Assembly: GCA_017624905.1 (NCBI GenBank)
Contig: JAGAMD010000035.1
Span: 1-53,923, forward strand
Direction: 5' to 3'
DNA: 53,923 nucleotides
From: Clostridia bacterium
GTDB taxonomy: Bacteria > Bacillota > Clostridia > Oscillospirales > CAG-272
Shown here piece after piece: positions 7,056-15,921 of this stretch; the stretch's first letter is position 1; each line of letters begins with the position of its first letter. A program made the translations under genes and the position numbers. Below the pieces are notes generated by a model. The model had not been told where the DNA came from. It ran no database searches and worked only from the letters and a program-made list of their open reading frames with translations.

Positions 7056-10025
7056 ATGTTTAAAAATAAAGGGAAAATTTTGCTAACAGCAATTCTTGTG
7101 CTACTTATGGGTGTTTTATTTGCATCTGTATCTTTTGCACTTGAGGGCGATAGCATTACTATAACATTTTACAATTCAGGTAATAATGTAGATAAGAATT
7201 ACGGTAACGATGGAACAGTATCTCTTACCGCAGGACAGCCATATACGCTCCCTGACAAGGATGTTGAAGAAGGAAAGTCATTCAACTGGCGTTCTCAAGA
7301 TGGTCAAGCCTGGGAGGGCGGAACTGAGGTTACCTTCTACGAGGATACAAGCTTGTACCCTGTTACTGCAATTGATGTATATAATGCAGAAGAGCTTTAT
7401 ACACTTATTCCAAGCAACGCTAATGGCATATACAGGCTTATGGATGATATTTACCTTGATAAAAAGCCAAGCTTTTCATTTACACCTTGGGGTGTTATTA
7501 CCATTTTGATGAATGGCAATACACTTGAAATGGATTCTTCACTTGGCACCACATGGGGTGGCCAACGTGCTGGAACTAAGTTTTTAGGAACTGGTAGGAT
7601 AGTATACTCAGGTGATGGACTGTTTATGAATTTACGATCTCACGGTTGGGGTGGAGACTGCTGTCGTTTATATGTTGGAAGAGGTGTTACACTCGATGCT
7701 CCAAATGCGATTCTTGGTCAAGATGGCGACGGTTCCATTGTTTCGGGATATCCATACATTGAGATATACGGAACCGTTAATTGTAAAACAGTTCTAGAGA
7801 TGACCAATGCTACAAACAGAAACCCGCGAATTGAAGTAGGCAAAACAGGATTTCTTAATATCACAGAGCCAATAGTTGTCAACTCTGCTCCTGGTAATAC
7901 TGTTCACGTGATTATAAGAGGAGGAACAATAAACAGCAAAAGCTCATCAACTAGCTTCTTTAACGACTCTTCAACATCATATGAAATAACAGGCGGAGCA
8001 TTTAAGTTTGCTTATTCAGGCGACAACGATACATTATTTAGTAAAATTAACCCCGCAAAATACAGAATAATAGAGCTTACAGATAAAAATGGTACTACAT
8101 ATCAAACAGTTATTGATATGGAATGTACGCACAAATATGAGTACAAAGCGACAGTTGCATCAAGCTGTCAAAACGGAACATACGATGTGTTTAGATGCTC
8201 CGTATGCTCAGACGATATATACCTTACCTATGGTAACATGATAGACCACGATGTTCCATCAGACTATGTTGAATACGTCAAAGAATCAAAGGAAGCACGT
8301 GGCTGGAAAAAGTACATCTGTTCTTGCTGCTCCTGTGCAATTTATGAGTATATTTACTATGATCCAACAAACGATTTTGTAACTGTAATTGTAGACACAG
8401 GGTCCGGCAAAACTGAGGTTCAAGCTGTTGTTAAGGATGTTTTTGATGTAGATTCTACATCCACCATAAAAGCTATAAAAGCGTTTGCCGATAAGGAAGG
8501 AAATAACTATACGCTCGAGCAAATTGTTGGACTTTATATTCCTGTTGGCATTAGTGCAATAAATATTTCAACTGAAAATGCATACGTTACCGAGCTTGTT
8601 CTCGGTCAGTATTTAAATGCAAATATAGTAAGCCTTACTAAGCTTACAAAGCTTGAAAAAATCACAATTGAAGATGTTTTGTATCTTAAGTTCGCTGGAA
8701 ACTGTGCACCTTCAAGCTTAAAATCAGTTGTCTCAAAAGAGGTTGAAAATGGCAACCGCTCAGAGATAGAATTTGCAGAAAATGCTTTCTCATCTCGCTC
8801 TAATCTAACAGAATTTACATTTGTATCAAATGCTGATTATATATTCGGCAAAAGATGTTTCTACCGAGCAGGCATAAAATCCGTTATTTGGCCTGATAAT
8901 TGTAAGGTAACATTCAAAGGTGAGCAAGCGTTTTATGAATCAAGTGTAGAATATTTATATGTAGGTAAAGGCATTACAGAAATTGCAAATAAGCCTTTTG
9001 ACTGTGCTAAAAAGCTACAAAAAATAATATTAATGGATGTTGTAAAGCTATCAACTGACTATTCATTCTGTTGTATGAATGAAGGTGCAAGCGTACCTGT
9101 TATTTATCACCATGCAGATAAGCTTGAGCTACACGGCAACACCTTCTATCAGAGCCATGGCGTTATCATTTATACAAAAGCGCCAATCACACAAGGCTTT
9201 AATTCATGTAATTCTGTAACAAAAAATGGTGTTAGCTATCCAGCATACACAATTCACTATGGTATTTCGCATCCATATGAAAGAGTAGATATACCTTCAA
9301 CCTGTACACAAGAAGGAAGCGTTAAATATATAACAACCTGTCCTTGTGGTATAAATGAAGGTACATCCTACAAGATTTTCAAAGGTGTTGTTACTAATAG
9401 CGAAACATATACAGTTGAGGACTATGCGGATACAATAAAGGAAATTCTTCCTCACGATCTCGGTGTAATAAAGGAAATTGGCTACCTTGATGGATATACT
9501 AAATACGGATATGCAATCTATAATTGCTCAATGTGTGGTAACAACATAGAAGAGGATAAGCCATCTCGCGCACCTATGATTAAATGTCTTGGCTACTCAG
9601 TTCCAGATGAAAATGGCACAAAATCAATAACTGTAAAATATGTTATTGATAAAGAAATGCTTGAAGCATATGAAACAGCAAATGGCGTTAGCCTAGAATA
9701 CGGTGTTGTAATAGTGGCGAGATCCGTACTAAGTAGCGACCAAACACCTCTTGATGCAAGTGGCAATGCGGTAAACGGCGCAATCAAGTATCAAATTTCT
9801 GATCTTGGATACACCTCTAGCCAAATTAAGCTAAGCAACTTAGGTGAAAAGGAACAAAGTGAAAGCTTTGTAATGTGCACATACATTAAAGACGGCACAG
9901 AAATTTCATATATTCAAGATAGCGAAACTGTTGAAAATCCTTCGGGAGTTTCCTATAAGGAAATAAAGGAGTTGGCTGATTATTTAGCCTCACTTTCAAA
10001 AACAACAGTCTCAGAAGATGAATAA
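7056..10025 (+). CDS. secreted surface protein with LRR_5 (BspA-like) repeats
   Basis: A 989-residue exported protein of unknown ligand. The start at 7056 gives a clean signal peptide with cleavage near VSFA/LEGD at about residue 28; GAGG lies just upstream. A beta-rich domain resembling InlB B-repeats comes first (about residues 30-100), then a right-handed beta-helix-like stretch (about 100-350). Two Cys-containing modules follow, each with CTHKYEYK- or CTQEGS-like ends and paired CxxC motifs. BspA-type leucine-rich repeats such as LTEFTF and LQKIILMD lie at about 500-700, and a beta sandwich closes the protein. No LPXTG or membrane anchor is seen, so retention may be non-covalent. Such proteins usually adhere to host or carbohydrate surfaces. 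It is monocistronic. Confidence 0.85.
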   Translation: MFKNKGKILLTAILVLLMGVLFASVSFALEGDSITITFYNSGNNVDKNYGNDGTVSLTAGQPYTLPDKDVEEGKSFNWRSQDGQAWEGGTEVTFYEDTSLYPVTAIDVYNAEELYTLIPSNANGIYRLMDDIYLDKKPSFSFTPWGVITILMNGNTLEMDSSLGTTWGGQRAGTKFLGTGRIVYSGDGLFMNLRSHGWGGDCCRLYVGRGVTLDAPNAILGQDGDGSIVSGYPYIEIYGTVNCKTVLEMTNATNRNPRIEVGKTGFLNITEPIVVNSAPGNTVHVIIRGGTINSKSSSTSFFNDSSTSYEITGGAFKFAYSGDNDTLFSKINPAKYRIIELTDKNGTTYQTVIDMECTHKYEYKATVASSCQNGTYDVFRCSVCSDDIYLTYGNMIDHDVPSDYVEYVKESKEARGWKKYICSCCSCAIYEYIYYDPTNDFVTVIVDTGSGKTEVQAVVKDVFDVDSTSTIKAIKAFADKEGNNYTLEQIVGLYIPVGISAINISTENAYVTELVLGQYLNANIVSLTKLTKLEKITIEDVLYLKFAGNCAPSSLKSVVSKEVENGNRSEIEFAENAFSSRSNLTEFTFVSNADYIFGKRCFYRAGIKSVIWPDNCKVTFKGEQAFYESSVEYLYVGKGITEIANKPFDCAKKLQKIILMDVVKLSTDYSFCCMNEGASVPVIYHHADKLELHGNTFYQSHGVIIYTKAPITQGFNSCNSVTKNGVSYPAYTIHYGISHPYERVDIPSTCTQEGSVKYITTCPCGINEGTSYKIFKGVVTNSETYTVEDYADTIKEILPHDLGVIKEIGYLDGYTKYGYAIYNCSMCGNNIEEDKPSRAPMIKCLGYSVPDENGTKSITVKYVIDKEMLEAYETANGVSLEYGVVIVARSVLSSDQTPLDASGNAVNGAIKYQISDLGYTSSQIKLSNLGEKEQSESFVMCTYIKDGTEISYIQDSETVENPSGVSYKEIKELADYLASLSKTTVSEDE

Positions 10026-10030
10026 AAAAC

Positions 10031-10063
10031 AAAGAGCTTCGTTAAAAACGAGGCTCTTTTTTT
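10031..10063 (+). terminator. terminator after the LRR protein gene
   Basis: AAAGAGC plus TCGTT pairs with AACGA plus GCTCTTT around an A-rich loop, followed by seven T. Confidence 0.9.
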
Positions 10064-10121
10064 GTATAAAAAATTAGCAAATAGGGAAAATAGAAATATA
10101 AACGATATCAAAGGAGAGAAA

Positions 10122-10382
10122 ATGAAGGAGCTAATTTTCAAAATTAATGATAAAAACGGACTTCACGCACGACCTGCCGGAGTCTTGTCAGAATCGGCAA
10201 GAAAATATAAATCAGATATTATGGTAAGATGCGACGAAAAAGAAGCAAATGCCAAAAGACTGCTTTCATTAATGGCTCTTGGAGCAACAAATGGCAAGGA
10301 GCTGCACATCACTATAAACGGCGAGGATGAAAACGAAGCGGAAGTGGCTATAAAAAGCGTTTTAGAAAAAGCGTTGGGATGA
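10122..10382 (+). CDS. ptsH: PTS phosphocarrier protein HPr with Arg in place of Ser46
   Basis: This 86-residue HPr relays phosphate from Enzyme I to EIIA proteins. The start at 10122 has AAGGAG upstream and puts the phosphorylated histidine exactly at position 15, in GLHARPAG. The regulatory site that HPr kinase uses in Gram-positive bacteria is Ser46, within NAKSIMG in typical HPr. Here the aligned stretch reads NAKRLLSLMALG, so residue 46 is Arg; a serine exists only at 49. This copy should therefore carry phosphate but not be an ordinary Ser46-phosphorylated CcpA corepressor. It is the first gene of an operon with Enzyme I and EIIA. Confidence 0.95.
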   Translation: MKELIFKINDKNGLHARPAGVLSESARKYKSDIMVRCDEKEANAKRLLSLMALGATNGKELHITINGEDENEAEVAIKSVLEKALG

Positions 10383-10389
10383 GGTAAAA

Positions 10390-12042
10390 ATGGGTTTTTT
10401 AGACACGGGTAGCACTGTTTTTTATGGAACAGGTGTTACAAATATCAAGGTTTCGGGCAAAATGCGATTTGTAAATAACGAGACAATTGATATCAAATTA
10501 GAAGAAAAAAAGACTAGCCCAAAAGAAGAAATTATACGTTTTAAAAAGGCGATAGAAATAACAGCTAAGGAAACAAGAGCTTTAGCCAAAAGAGCAAGAG
10601 AAACCTTAGGCGAGGGAGAAGGGCAAATTTTTGAAATACACGCTATGCTCCTTGAGGATGAGGATTTTAATGATACCGTAATTGGCGAAATAGAAAAAGG
10701 AAAAAGCTGTGAAAAGGCTGTTGAAATCAGTGCCAAAAAATATGCTTCGGTTCTTCGATCACTGAATGACGAATATTTAAGTGCAAGAGCAAGTGATATC
10801 GAGGACATTTGCAAGTCAATTATAACCACGTTGTCGGCTAAAAATGAAAAAAACGACGATTCCAATGAACCATACATTTTAGTAGCAAGGGATTTAACTC
10901 CATCAGAAACGGTAAAGCTGGATAAATCAAAAATTTTGGGCTTTGTTACCTTTGAGGGCTCACCTTCCTCCCATACTGCAATACTTGCAAGAGCTATGTC
11001 AATTCCTGCACTTGTAGGCGTTGGAGAGATATCTGGGGCGTATGATGGCAACATCGCTCTTTTAGATGGCGAAAAGGGTACGCTTGTTGTGTCGCCAAGC
11101 AATGACGAGCTGCTTGAATTTGAAAAAAAGAAGGCATATGAAAATAAGATAGCAACTGAGCATGAAAGATATTTGCGTTCGATTATGAACCGCCCCGCAG
11201 TTACAAAAAGAGGGCATAAGGTTTTAATCTATGCAAATGTAGGCAGTGGAGAGGAAATCGAGCCCGCACTCTTGAATGGTGCGGAGGGCTTAGGACTTTT
11301 AAGAAGTGAATTTTTGTATCTTTCAAGGTCAAGCTATCCAAGTGAGGATGAGCTTTTTTCTGCGTATTATGAGATTGCAACCAAAATGCAAGGTAAGAGA
11401 GCTATTATAAGAACGCTTGATATAGGAGCCGACAAGCAGATACCTTATTTCAAGCTTGATAAAGAGGAAAATCCGGCACTCGGATATAGGGGTGTGCGCA
11501 TTTGCCTTGACAGAGTGGATGTTTTTAAGACTCAAATACGTGCAATTTTACGTGCTTCGGCTTATGGCAATATATCAATTATGATACCAATGATATCAAC
11601 ATTAAATGAGCTTGAAAGGTGTAAATATATAATCAATGAATGTAAAAACGAGCTGAAAGAGAAGGGTGTGCGTTTTGATGAAAAAATCGAGCTGGGGATT
11701 ATGATAGAAACACCTGCATCGGCACTGATTAGTGATGAGCTGGCAAAGGAGGTTGACTTTTTCTCTGTTGGCACAAACGATTTAACGCAGTATACCTTGG
11801 CAATAGACAGACAAAATGCTAAGGTTACCTCTATATGTGAGGAAAACAAGGAAGCTGTCTTTAAGTTAATAAAAATGTCGGCAGATGCTATTCACCAAAA
11901 GGGTGGATGGATTGGCGTTTGCGGTGAAATGGCGGCGGATTTATCCTTGACTCAGCATTTTGTAGATATGGGCATTGACGAGTTATCTGTTGCTGTGCCG
12001 TATCTATTGGGCGTCAGAGAAAAGGTATGTGCCTGCAAATAA
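10390..12042 (+). CDS. ptsI: PTS Enzyme I (phosphoenolpyruvate-protein phosphotransferase)
   Basis: This soluble enzyme takes phosphate from PEP and passes it to HPr. The catalytic histidine is visible in GSPSSHTAILAR near residue 197, a variant of the usual GGRTSHSAIMAR. The PEP-binding domain has LLRSEFLYL, TLDIGADKQ, DFFSVGTNDLTQYTLAIDR and the catalytic cysteine region GVCGEMAAD. Its 550 residues are close to the usual 570. It starts seven bases after the HPr stop behind GAGG and is followed nine bases later by EIIA, so the three genes form one operon. No sugar-specific EIIBC lies nearby. Confidence 0.96.
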   Translation: MGFLDTGSTVFYGTGVTNIKVSGKMRFVNNETIDIKLEEKKTSPKEEIIRFKKAIEITAKETRALAKRARETLGEGEGQIFEIHAMLLEDEDFNDTVIGEIEKGKSCEKAVEISAKKYASVLRSLNDEYLSARASDIEDICKSIITTLSAKNEKNDDSNEPYILVARDLTPSETVKLDKSKILGFVTFEGSPSSHTAILARAMSIPALVGVGEISGAYDGNIALLDGEKGTLVVSPSNDELLEFEKKKAYENKIATEHERYLRSIMNRPAVTKRGHKVLIYANVGSGEEIEPALLNGAEGLGLLRSEFLYLSRSSYPSEDELFSAYYEIATKMQGKRAIIRTLDIGADKQIPYFKLDKEENPALGYRGVRICLDRVDVFKTQIRAILRASAYGNISIMIPMISTLNELERCKYIINECKNELKEKGVRFDEKIELGIMIETPASALISDELAKEVDFFSVGTNDLTQYTLAIDRQNAKVTSICEENKEAVFKLIKMSADAIHQKGGWIGVCGEMAADLSLTQHFVDMGIDELSVAVPYLLGVREKVCACK

Positions 12043-12051
12043 AGGAGTAAT

Positions 12052-12507
12052 ATGAAAAATAAAAGTATAGTATCACCTGTTGATGGTGAAGTAATAGAGC
12101 TTGAAAACGTATGTGATGAGGTCTTTTCCTCCGGAATAATGGGAGTTGGCTTTGGTATAATACCAAGCTCTAAAAAATTCTTTTCTCCTGCAAGTGGTAA
12201 GGTTGAAAATGCATATAAAACAGGACACGCATATACAATTGTAACAGACGATGGTCTAGATCTGTTAATTCATATAGGCATAGACACCGTAGAGCTTGAG
12301 GGGGAATGCTTTGAAAAGAAAATATCCTCGGGAGAGTGTGTAAAAAAGGGTGATATTTTAGCAGAAGCAGATATAGATAAAATTATGGAAAAGGGCTTTG
12401 ATCCTGTTTGCGTTGTAGTTGCAGACTCTAACAAGCTCCATAATGTAGAAATCAATTATGGGCGTTGCTATGCGGGTGATATAGTAATGACATACGAGCA
12501 AAAATAA
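12052..12507 (+). CDS. crr: PTS EIIA component, glucose (Crr) family
   Basis: This 151-residue soluble EIIA domain accepts phosphate from HPr and passes it to EIIB domains. It has the family start SPVDGEVIEL, the first histidine in GHAYTIVTDDG, and the phosphorylated histidine in LLIHIGIDTVELEG near residue 80. It stands alone rather than fused to EIIBC, as in E. coli Crr. In this operon it may serve one or more EIIBC proteins encoded elsewhere or act mainly in regulation. It has a strong AAGGAG site and ends just before an intrinsic terminator. Confidence 0.93.
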   Translation: MKNKSIVSPVDGEVIELENVCDEVFSSGIMGVGFGIIPSSKKFFSPASGKVENAYKTGHAYTIVTDDGLDLLIHIGIDTVELEGECFEKKISSGECVKKGDILAEADIDKIMEKGFDPVCVVVADSNKLHNVEINYGRCYAGDIVMTYEQK

Positions 12508-12534
12508 AAACGGGCAAAAGCCCGTTTTTGTTTT
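12506..12534 (+). terminator. terminator of the PTS operon
   Basis: AAAAACGGGC pairs with GCCCGTTTTT around AAAA and is followed by T-rich sequence. It also reads as a terminator on the minus strand for the gene ending at 12574. Confidence 0.9.
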
Positions 12535-12573
12535 ATAAATGGTGAAACAATACCAATTTGACACGCTTTTTAA

Positions 12574-12804
12574 TTAATGCTTGTCAATCCAGTCTTGAAC
12601 AGCAGTTTTTGCAATTCTTTTGATTGTTTCTTGTGGATGGATTGAGTCCTCTCCACCGTTTTCGTATACGAAATAGAAGCCGTCCTCTGTTACATAAAGT
12701 GTTTCCTCATAGCCAGCAGGATCGCCGAAGGAACCGCTTGTATATTTCTTTACGATAGTAGATGCTTCAGTATCATAAGTCTTTTTGCAAATAATCTTTT
12801 TCAT
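12574..12804 (-). CDS. small conserved hypothetical protein
   Basis: A 76-residue soluble protein beginning MKKIICKKTYDTEAS. It resembles a widespread family of short clostridial proteins that open with MKKIIxGKxYDTETA and have a beta-rich middle with LYVTEDGFYFVYENGG; no function is known to me. AGGAGG lies seven bases before the start, so it is almost certainly translated. It is transcribed alone against the PTS operon and shares that operon's bidirectional terminator. Relatives of this family are often near mobile or phage genes, but nothing here suggests transfer. Confidence 0.75.
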   Translation of the reverse strand: MKKIICKKTYDTEASTIVKKYTSGSFGDPAGYEETLYVTEDGFYFVYENGGEDSIHPQETIKRIAKTAVQDWIDKH

Positions 12805-12900
12805 TATAAATTCCTCCTAAAATTATTTTCATATGAATAATAACACAAATATTTGATTTTGTCAATATATCAAATGTTGCCAATAAGCACAAATGGAAAA

Positions 12901-13626
12901 TCATTCCATATTTTCAACAGTAAATTCAGCCTCGGCATTAATGCGTGAGTCCTCGTGAACAGAGCGCATAAAGTATTTTCCGTCGCTTCTTGCCATATAA
13001 ATTTTTAAATTATCACCGATTTTAGCCTCGTTTACAAAAGAGATAGCCAAGCTTTTTACCAGCTTTGTCTCCGGCTTTGGTAAGCAGTTGAAAAATAAAT
13101 CAGGATAGTTTGTATTGTTCATATGACCGTTTAGATCAGTGTCGGAATATCTAACAGTATATTCACCAACTAAATTAAGCTTCAATTCATTAGAAATGCG
13201 TACCTTTGCAGGCTGATCAAGCACGAGCGCATCCTCTTGCTCGTAATTTGAAAAATCAACCTCGCTAATTCTTATTAGCTTTTTGTCAGTTATAGATACA
13301 AGTGCCCAAATCGAGTTAGCCTCTGCCACAATCTCGTCATCCTTATAAATTTCAAAGGAACGAGTGGTAGTAAATCCACGAGAACCGGTTGCCCATGTTT
13401 TAACTGTGATTTCGTCGTATGCATAGATAGGTGAATACATATTGATTCTAATGCTACTTAAAATAAGGGCCTTGTTTTGAGCAATTAAATCCTCATATGA
13501 TGGTCGTATATTTTTCATATGCAGCATACCGGTTTCTTGCATAAATTTTAGTATGTTAGATGGGCTTAAAATTTCATTGGAGTTAGTGTCGTGAAACTTA
13601 ACCTTATATGCTTCAATCCATTTCAT
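12901..13626 (-). CDS. acyl-ACP thioesterase (FatA/FatB family)
   Basis: A double hot-dog enzyme that releases fatty acids from acyl carrier protein. The N-terminal half opens with KVKFHDTNSNEILSPS and has an SIRINMYSPIYAYDEI strand. The second half contains the family signature YSDTDLNGHMNNTNYPDLF, which carries the active-site Asp, Asn and His residues. Its 241 residues fit the bacterial branch of the family. GAGGT precedes the ATG. It is divergent from mazF and monocistronic. Its role may be to make free fatty acids or set membrane chain length, which is inference. Confidence 0.9.
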   Translation of the reverse strand: MKWIEAYKVKFHDTNSNEILSPSNILKFMQETGMLHMKNIRPSYEDLIAQNKALILSSIRINMYSPIYAYDEITVKTWATGSRGFTTTRSFEIYKDDEIVAEANSIWALVSITDKKLIRISEVDFSNYEQEDALVLDQPAKVRISNELKLNLVGEYTVRYSDTDLNGHMNNTNYPDLFFNCLPKPETKLVKSLAISFVNEAKIGDNLKIYMARSDGKYFMRSVHEDSRINAEAEFTVENME

Positions 13627-13811
13627 ATTTTAGTACCTCGTAATAATAATTAACAATAGCATTTTATCACTTTTTTAAAATTAAATCAATAGTAATAAAA
13701 AAATACAAGCAAGAAACTTTATAAGAAAAAAGCATAAAATGGTATAAAGAGGTTTAAAGTATATTTTTTTGTCAATAATATCAGTACAATGAACACAAAT
13801 GGAGTGATAAA

Positions 13812-14213
13812 ATGAATATAAGACGTGGAGATATTTTTTACGCAGATTTAAGCCCCGTTGTCGGCTCTGAGCAGGGAGGACTGCGCCCTGTTTTGATAGT
13901 CCAAAATGACGTAGGTAATAAATATAGTCCAACGGTGATTGCAGCAGCTATAACCAGCAAAATGTCCAAGGCAAAGCTTCCAACTCACATAGGCGTTTTT
14001 GCAAATCAAGTCGGTTTACTTAAGGACTCTGTGATTTTACTCGAGCAAATAAGAACAATAGATAAAACTCGTTTAAAGGAAAAAATGGGGCATCTTGATA
14101 CCGAGAAAATGAACGAGGTAAATAACGCAATAACCGTTTCCTTCGGCTTAAGCATAGATTCAAATAATACAGCCTATCCTCAAGCAGTTGACGGGCAAAA
14201 TATAAGAGAATAA
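13812..14213 (+). CDS. mazF: MazF/EndoA-type toxin (mRNA interferase), no antitoxin gene adjacent
   Basis: A 133-residue member of the MazF/PemK family, which cleaves mRNA at short sequence motifs. The start [20 protein letters not shown] and the RPVLIVQND stretch match the conserved N-terminal core. The [13 protein letters not shown] strand holds the other conserved region, and [18 protein letters not shown] sequence lies between them. It has a GGAGTG site and its own terminator. The 185 bases upstream contain no ORF that could be a MazE-type antitoxin, and the flanking genes are not antitoxins either. It may be neutralised by an antitoxin encoded elsewhere. Confidence 0.93.
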   Translation: MNIRRGDIFYADLSPVVGSEQGGLRPVLIVQNDVGNKYSPTVIAAAITSKMSKAKLPTHIGVFANQVGLLKDSVILLEQIRTIDKTRLKEKMGHLDTEKMNEVNNAITVSFGLSIDSNNTAYPQAVDGQNIRE

Positions 14214-14244
14214 AAGGTGTTGAAAGCCAACACCTTTTTTCTTT
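14212..14244 (+). terminator. convergent terminator after mazF
   Basis: AAAAGGTGTTG pairs with CAACACCTTTT, followed by more T. It lies between two convergent genes and probably serves both. Confidence 0.88.
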
Positions 14245-14923
14245 ATTCGCTAATTGATTTCTTTTCCTTCCTTGATAGCTTGTATTCATATGAAGGGCCG
14301 TTTCTTTCTTGTATCTTAGCAGTGTCTGCTGTGTGATAAGTGGATTTATCAGGAGCCGGAATAAGAGTTGCCTCATCATTTTCATCCGTAGTCTTTTGAA
14401 CACCTAAAAGACGCATTTCAAGGACAAGCTCATCACATTCCATAATATCAGTTGCTTCAAATTTAAAGTAGCGATAGCGATATTTATCTCCGTGCCTAAT
14501 TTCGGTTAATTTATATTCATTTGATGCAGTGCCACCATTTTTTGCAACTAAGTAGTATTCTACATCATCGTAGGTAAGCTCAGGACAAAGCTCGGCTACC
14601 TCGTCAATATGATACTTGTTGAATCTGACATTGAACTGAATATAAGAGTATCCGTTCTCGTCTTTAATATAGGCAAGCTCGGTTACCTTTATAATTCCGT
14701 TTTCGCTGAGTCCCTCCTTTTCAACAGGGCGAGTGCGAATATCACTATTTTCCTTGTAAGCCTCCTTTAAGGAGCTTGTAATTTCTATATCATCATAAAG
14801 GTCGAAAATTGTAGAGCGATAGAGCTGAATACCGAGAAAAATCACAAATGCAGCAAGTGCAACAGAGAATAGAATAGTGATAATTCTTGATATCCAAGTG
14901 AAAACCTTAGATTTTTCTTCCAA
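14243..14923 (-). CDS. hypothetical single-pass membrane protein with TTG start
   Basis: An unrecognised 226-residue protein. The frame opens at a TTG at 14923, with AAAGGA nine bases upstream and a -35/-10 pair behind that; no downstream ATG would leave the membrane helix intact, so TTG is the likely start. One membrane segment lies at about residues 10-32. The rest is probably extracellular and beta-rich, with IQFNVRFNKYH and YRYRYFKFEATDI strands, followed by a charged tail ending KLSRKEKKSISE. I see no lipobox or catalytic motif. It resembles exported domains that sense or scaffold, but no function can be given. Confidence 0.72.
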   Translation of the reverse strand: MEEKSKVFTWISRIITILFSVALAAFVIFLGIQLYRSTIFDLYDDIEITSSLKEAYKENSDIRTRPVEKEGLSENGIIKVTELAYIKDENGYSYIQFNVRFNKYHIDEVAELCPELTYDDVEYYLVAKNGGTASNEYKLTEIRHGDKYRYRYFKFEATDIMECDELVLEMRLLGVQKTTDENDEATLIPAPDKSTYHTADTAKIQERNGPSYEYKLSRKEKKSISE

Positions 14924-14975
14924 TTTTAAATTCCTTTCTAAAAAGCATAAGTGCTTTTACAAATTTGTTTTAATA

Positions 14976-15004
14976 ATTGTATCACATATTTTGCTTGTGT
15001 GCAA
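14976..15004 (-). promoter_or_regulatory. promoter of the minus-strand membrane protein gene
   Basis: On the minus strand TTGCAC (14999-15004) and TACAAT (14976-14981) are separated by 17 bases. Confidence 0.7.
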
Positions 15005-15022
15005 GTTTTTTGAAAAAAATAC

Positions 15023-15051
15023 TTGACAAAAGATATTATTTTCTATATAAT
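15023..15051 (+). promoter_or_regulatory. yceD-rpmF promoter
   Basis: TTGACA at 15023-15028, a 17-base spacer and TATAAT at 15046-15051. It sits back to back with the minus-strand promoter at 14976-15004. Confidence 0.88.
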
Positions 15052-15092
15052 AGTTAGGCAAAGTTAAAAGTAAAAAGCAAAAGGGAGATATT

Positions 15093-15614
15093 ATGGTTCT
15101 TGATTTAACCTCTTTAATCAATGGTAAAAGCTCAAAAATTGATTTTGAGTATGAAATTGATACAAGGGGCGAGGATACAGATTTGCTCCCACCTAGCGAT
15201 GTTTCTTTCACAGCACCTGTAAGAGTTAAGGGCACAGTTACCGACAATGCCGGTTATATGGCACTATCACTTACAGCCGAGATTGATTACACCTCACGCT
15301 GTGCTAGATGTCTTGAGGATATTTTTGGCACATTTACCCTCAATTTCAATCGCACTGTGGCAACAAAAGGCACATTACAAGACGAGGACAATGACGAATA
15401 TGTTGTTGTTAAAAACGGATTTTTAGACATCGACCGTGAGCTTGTAGACGATTTACTCCTTGAGTTTCCATCAAAGCTCCTTTGTAAAGAGGAATGCAAA
15501 GGGCTCTGTCCAAAATGTGGTAAAAACCTGAATTTTGGTGAGTGTGATTGCCCGAAGAAAAAAGAAATTGACCCGAGGCTTGCAATTTTACAAAAACTAC
15601 TTGAAAATGAATAA
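15093..15614 (+). CDS. yceD: YceD family (DUF177) protein
   Basis: A 173-residue soluble protein of the DUF177/YceD family, which is linked to large ribosomal subunit RNA metabolism in bacteria and plastids. It has the central CARCLEDIFG motif at about residues 69-78 and the C-terminal cysteine cluster CKGLCPKCGKNLNFGEC, which may bind zinc. It is encoded 66 bases ahead of rpmF, the standard arrangement for this family across bacteria. A perfect promoter and GGGAG ribosome site precede it. Confidence 0.93.
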   Translation: MVLDLTSLINGKSSKIDFEYEIDTRGEDTDLLPPSDVSFTAPVRVKGTVTDNAGYMALSLTAEIDYTSRCARCLEDIFGTFTLNFNRTVATKGTLQDEDNDEYVVVKNGFLDIDRELVDDLLLEFPSKLLCKEECKGLCPKCGKNLNFGECDCPKKKEIDPRLAILQKLLENE

Positions 15615-15680
15615 ACTTTGTAGTATAATAGTTTAGAAATAAAAAGTTAAGCATATAAAAGCTAAAGGAGGTTACTCAAA

Positions 15681-15866
15681 ATGGCAGTACCAAAGAGAAA
15701 ACAATCTCATTCAAGAACAAATAAGAGAAGATCAAACAACTCTAAGCTCACAGCTCCAACAATGGTTAAGTGCGCAAAGTGTGGCGAGTACAATCTTGCT
15801 CACCGTGTATGCTCAGCTTGTGGTTACTATGCTGATAAGCAAATCGTAAACAAAGAAAACGCATAA
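15681..15866 (+). CDS. rpmF: 50S ribosomal protein bL32
   Basis: A 61-residue ribosomal protein of the large subunit. It starts AVPKRKQSHSRTNKRRS, the family hallmark, and carries the four zinc-binding cysteines as CAKCG and CSACGYY at about residues 31-48. This is therefore the zinc-dependent form; bacteria facing zinc shortage often have a cysteine-free copy elsewhere. AGGAGG lies ten bases upstream. It is in an operon with yceD. Confidence 0.98.
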   Translation: MAVPKRKQSHSRTNKRRSNNSKLTAPTMVKCAKCGEYNLAHRVCSACGYYADKQIVNKENA

Positions 15867-15871
15867 TTAAA

Positions 15872-15894
15872 GGGCACCTGTAAAGCAGGTGCCT
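15872..15894 (+). terminator. hairpin after rpmF, without a strong T run
   Basis: GGCACCTG pairs with CAGGTGCC around TAAAG. Only AT-rich sequence follows, so it is a partial terminator or 3' stabiliser, and some reading into the next gene is likely. Confidence 0.6.
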
Positions 15895-15921
15895 AAATTA
15901 TCTAAAGATTTGGAGAAATAA

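Noticed and set aside
10422..11102. 226-codon minus-strand ORF over ptsI
   Set aside because: Reverse shadow of Enzyme I, whose motifs and operon context are certain.
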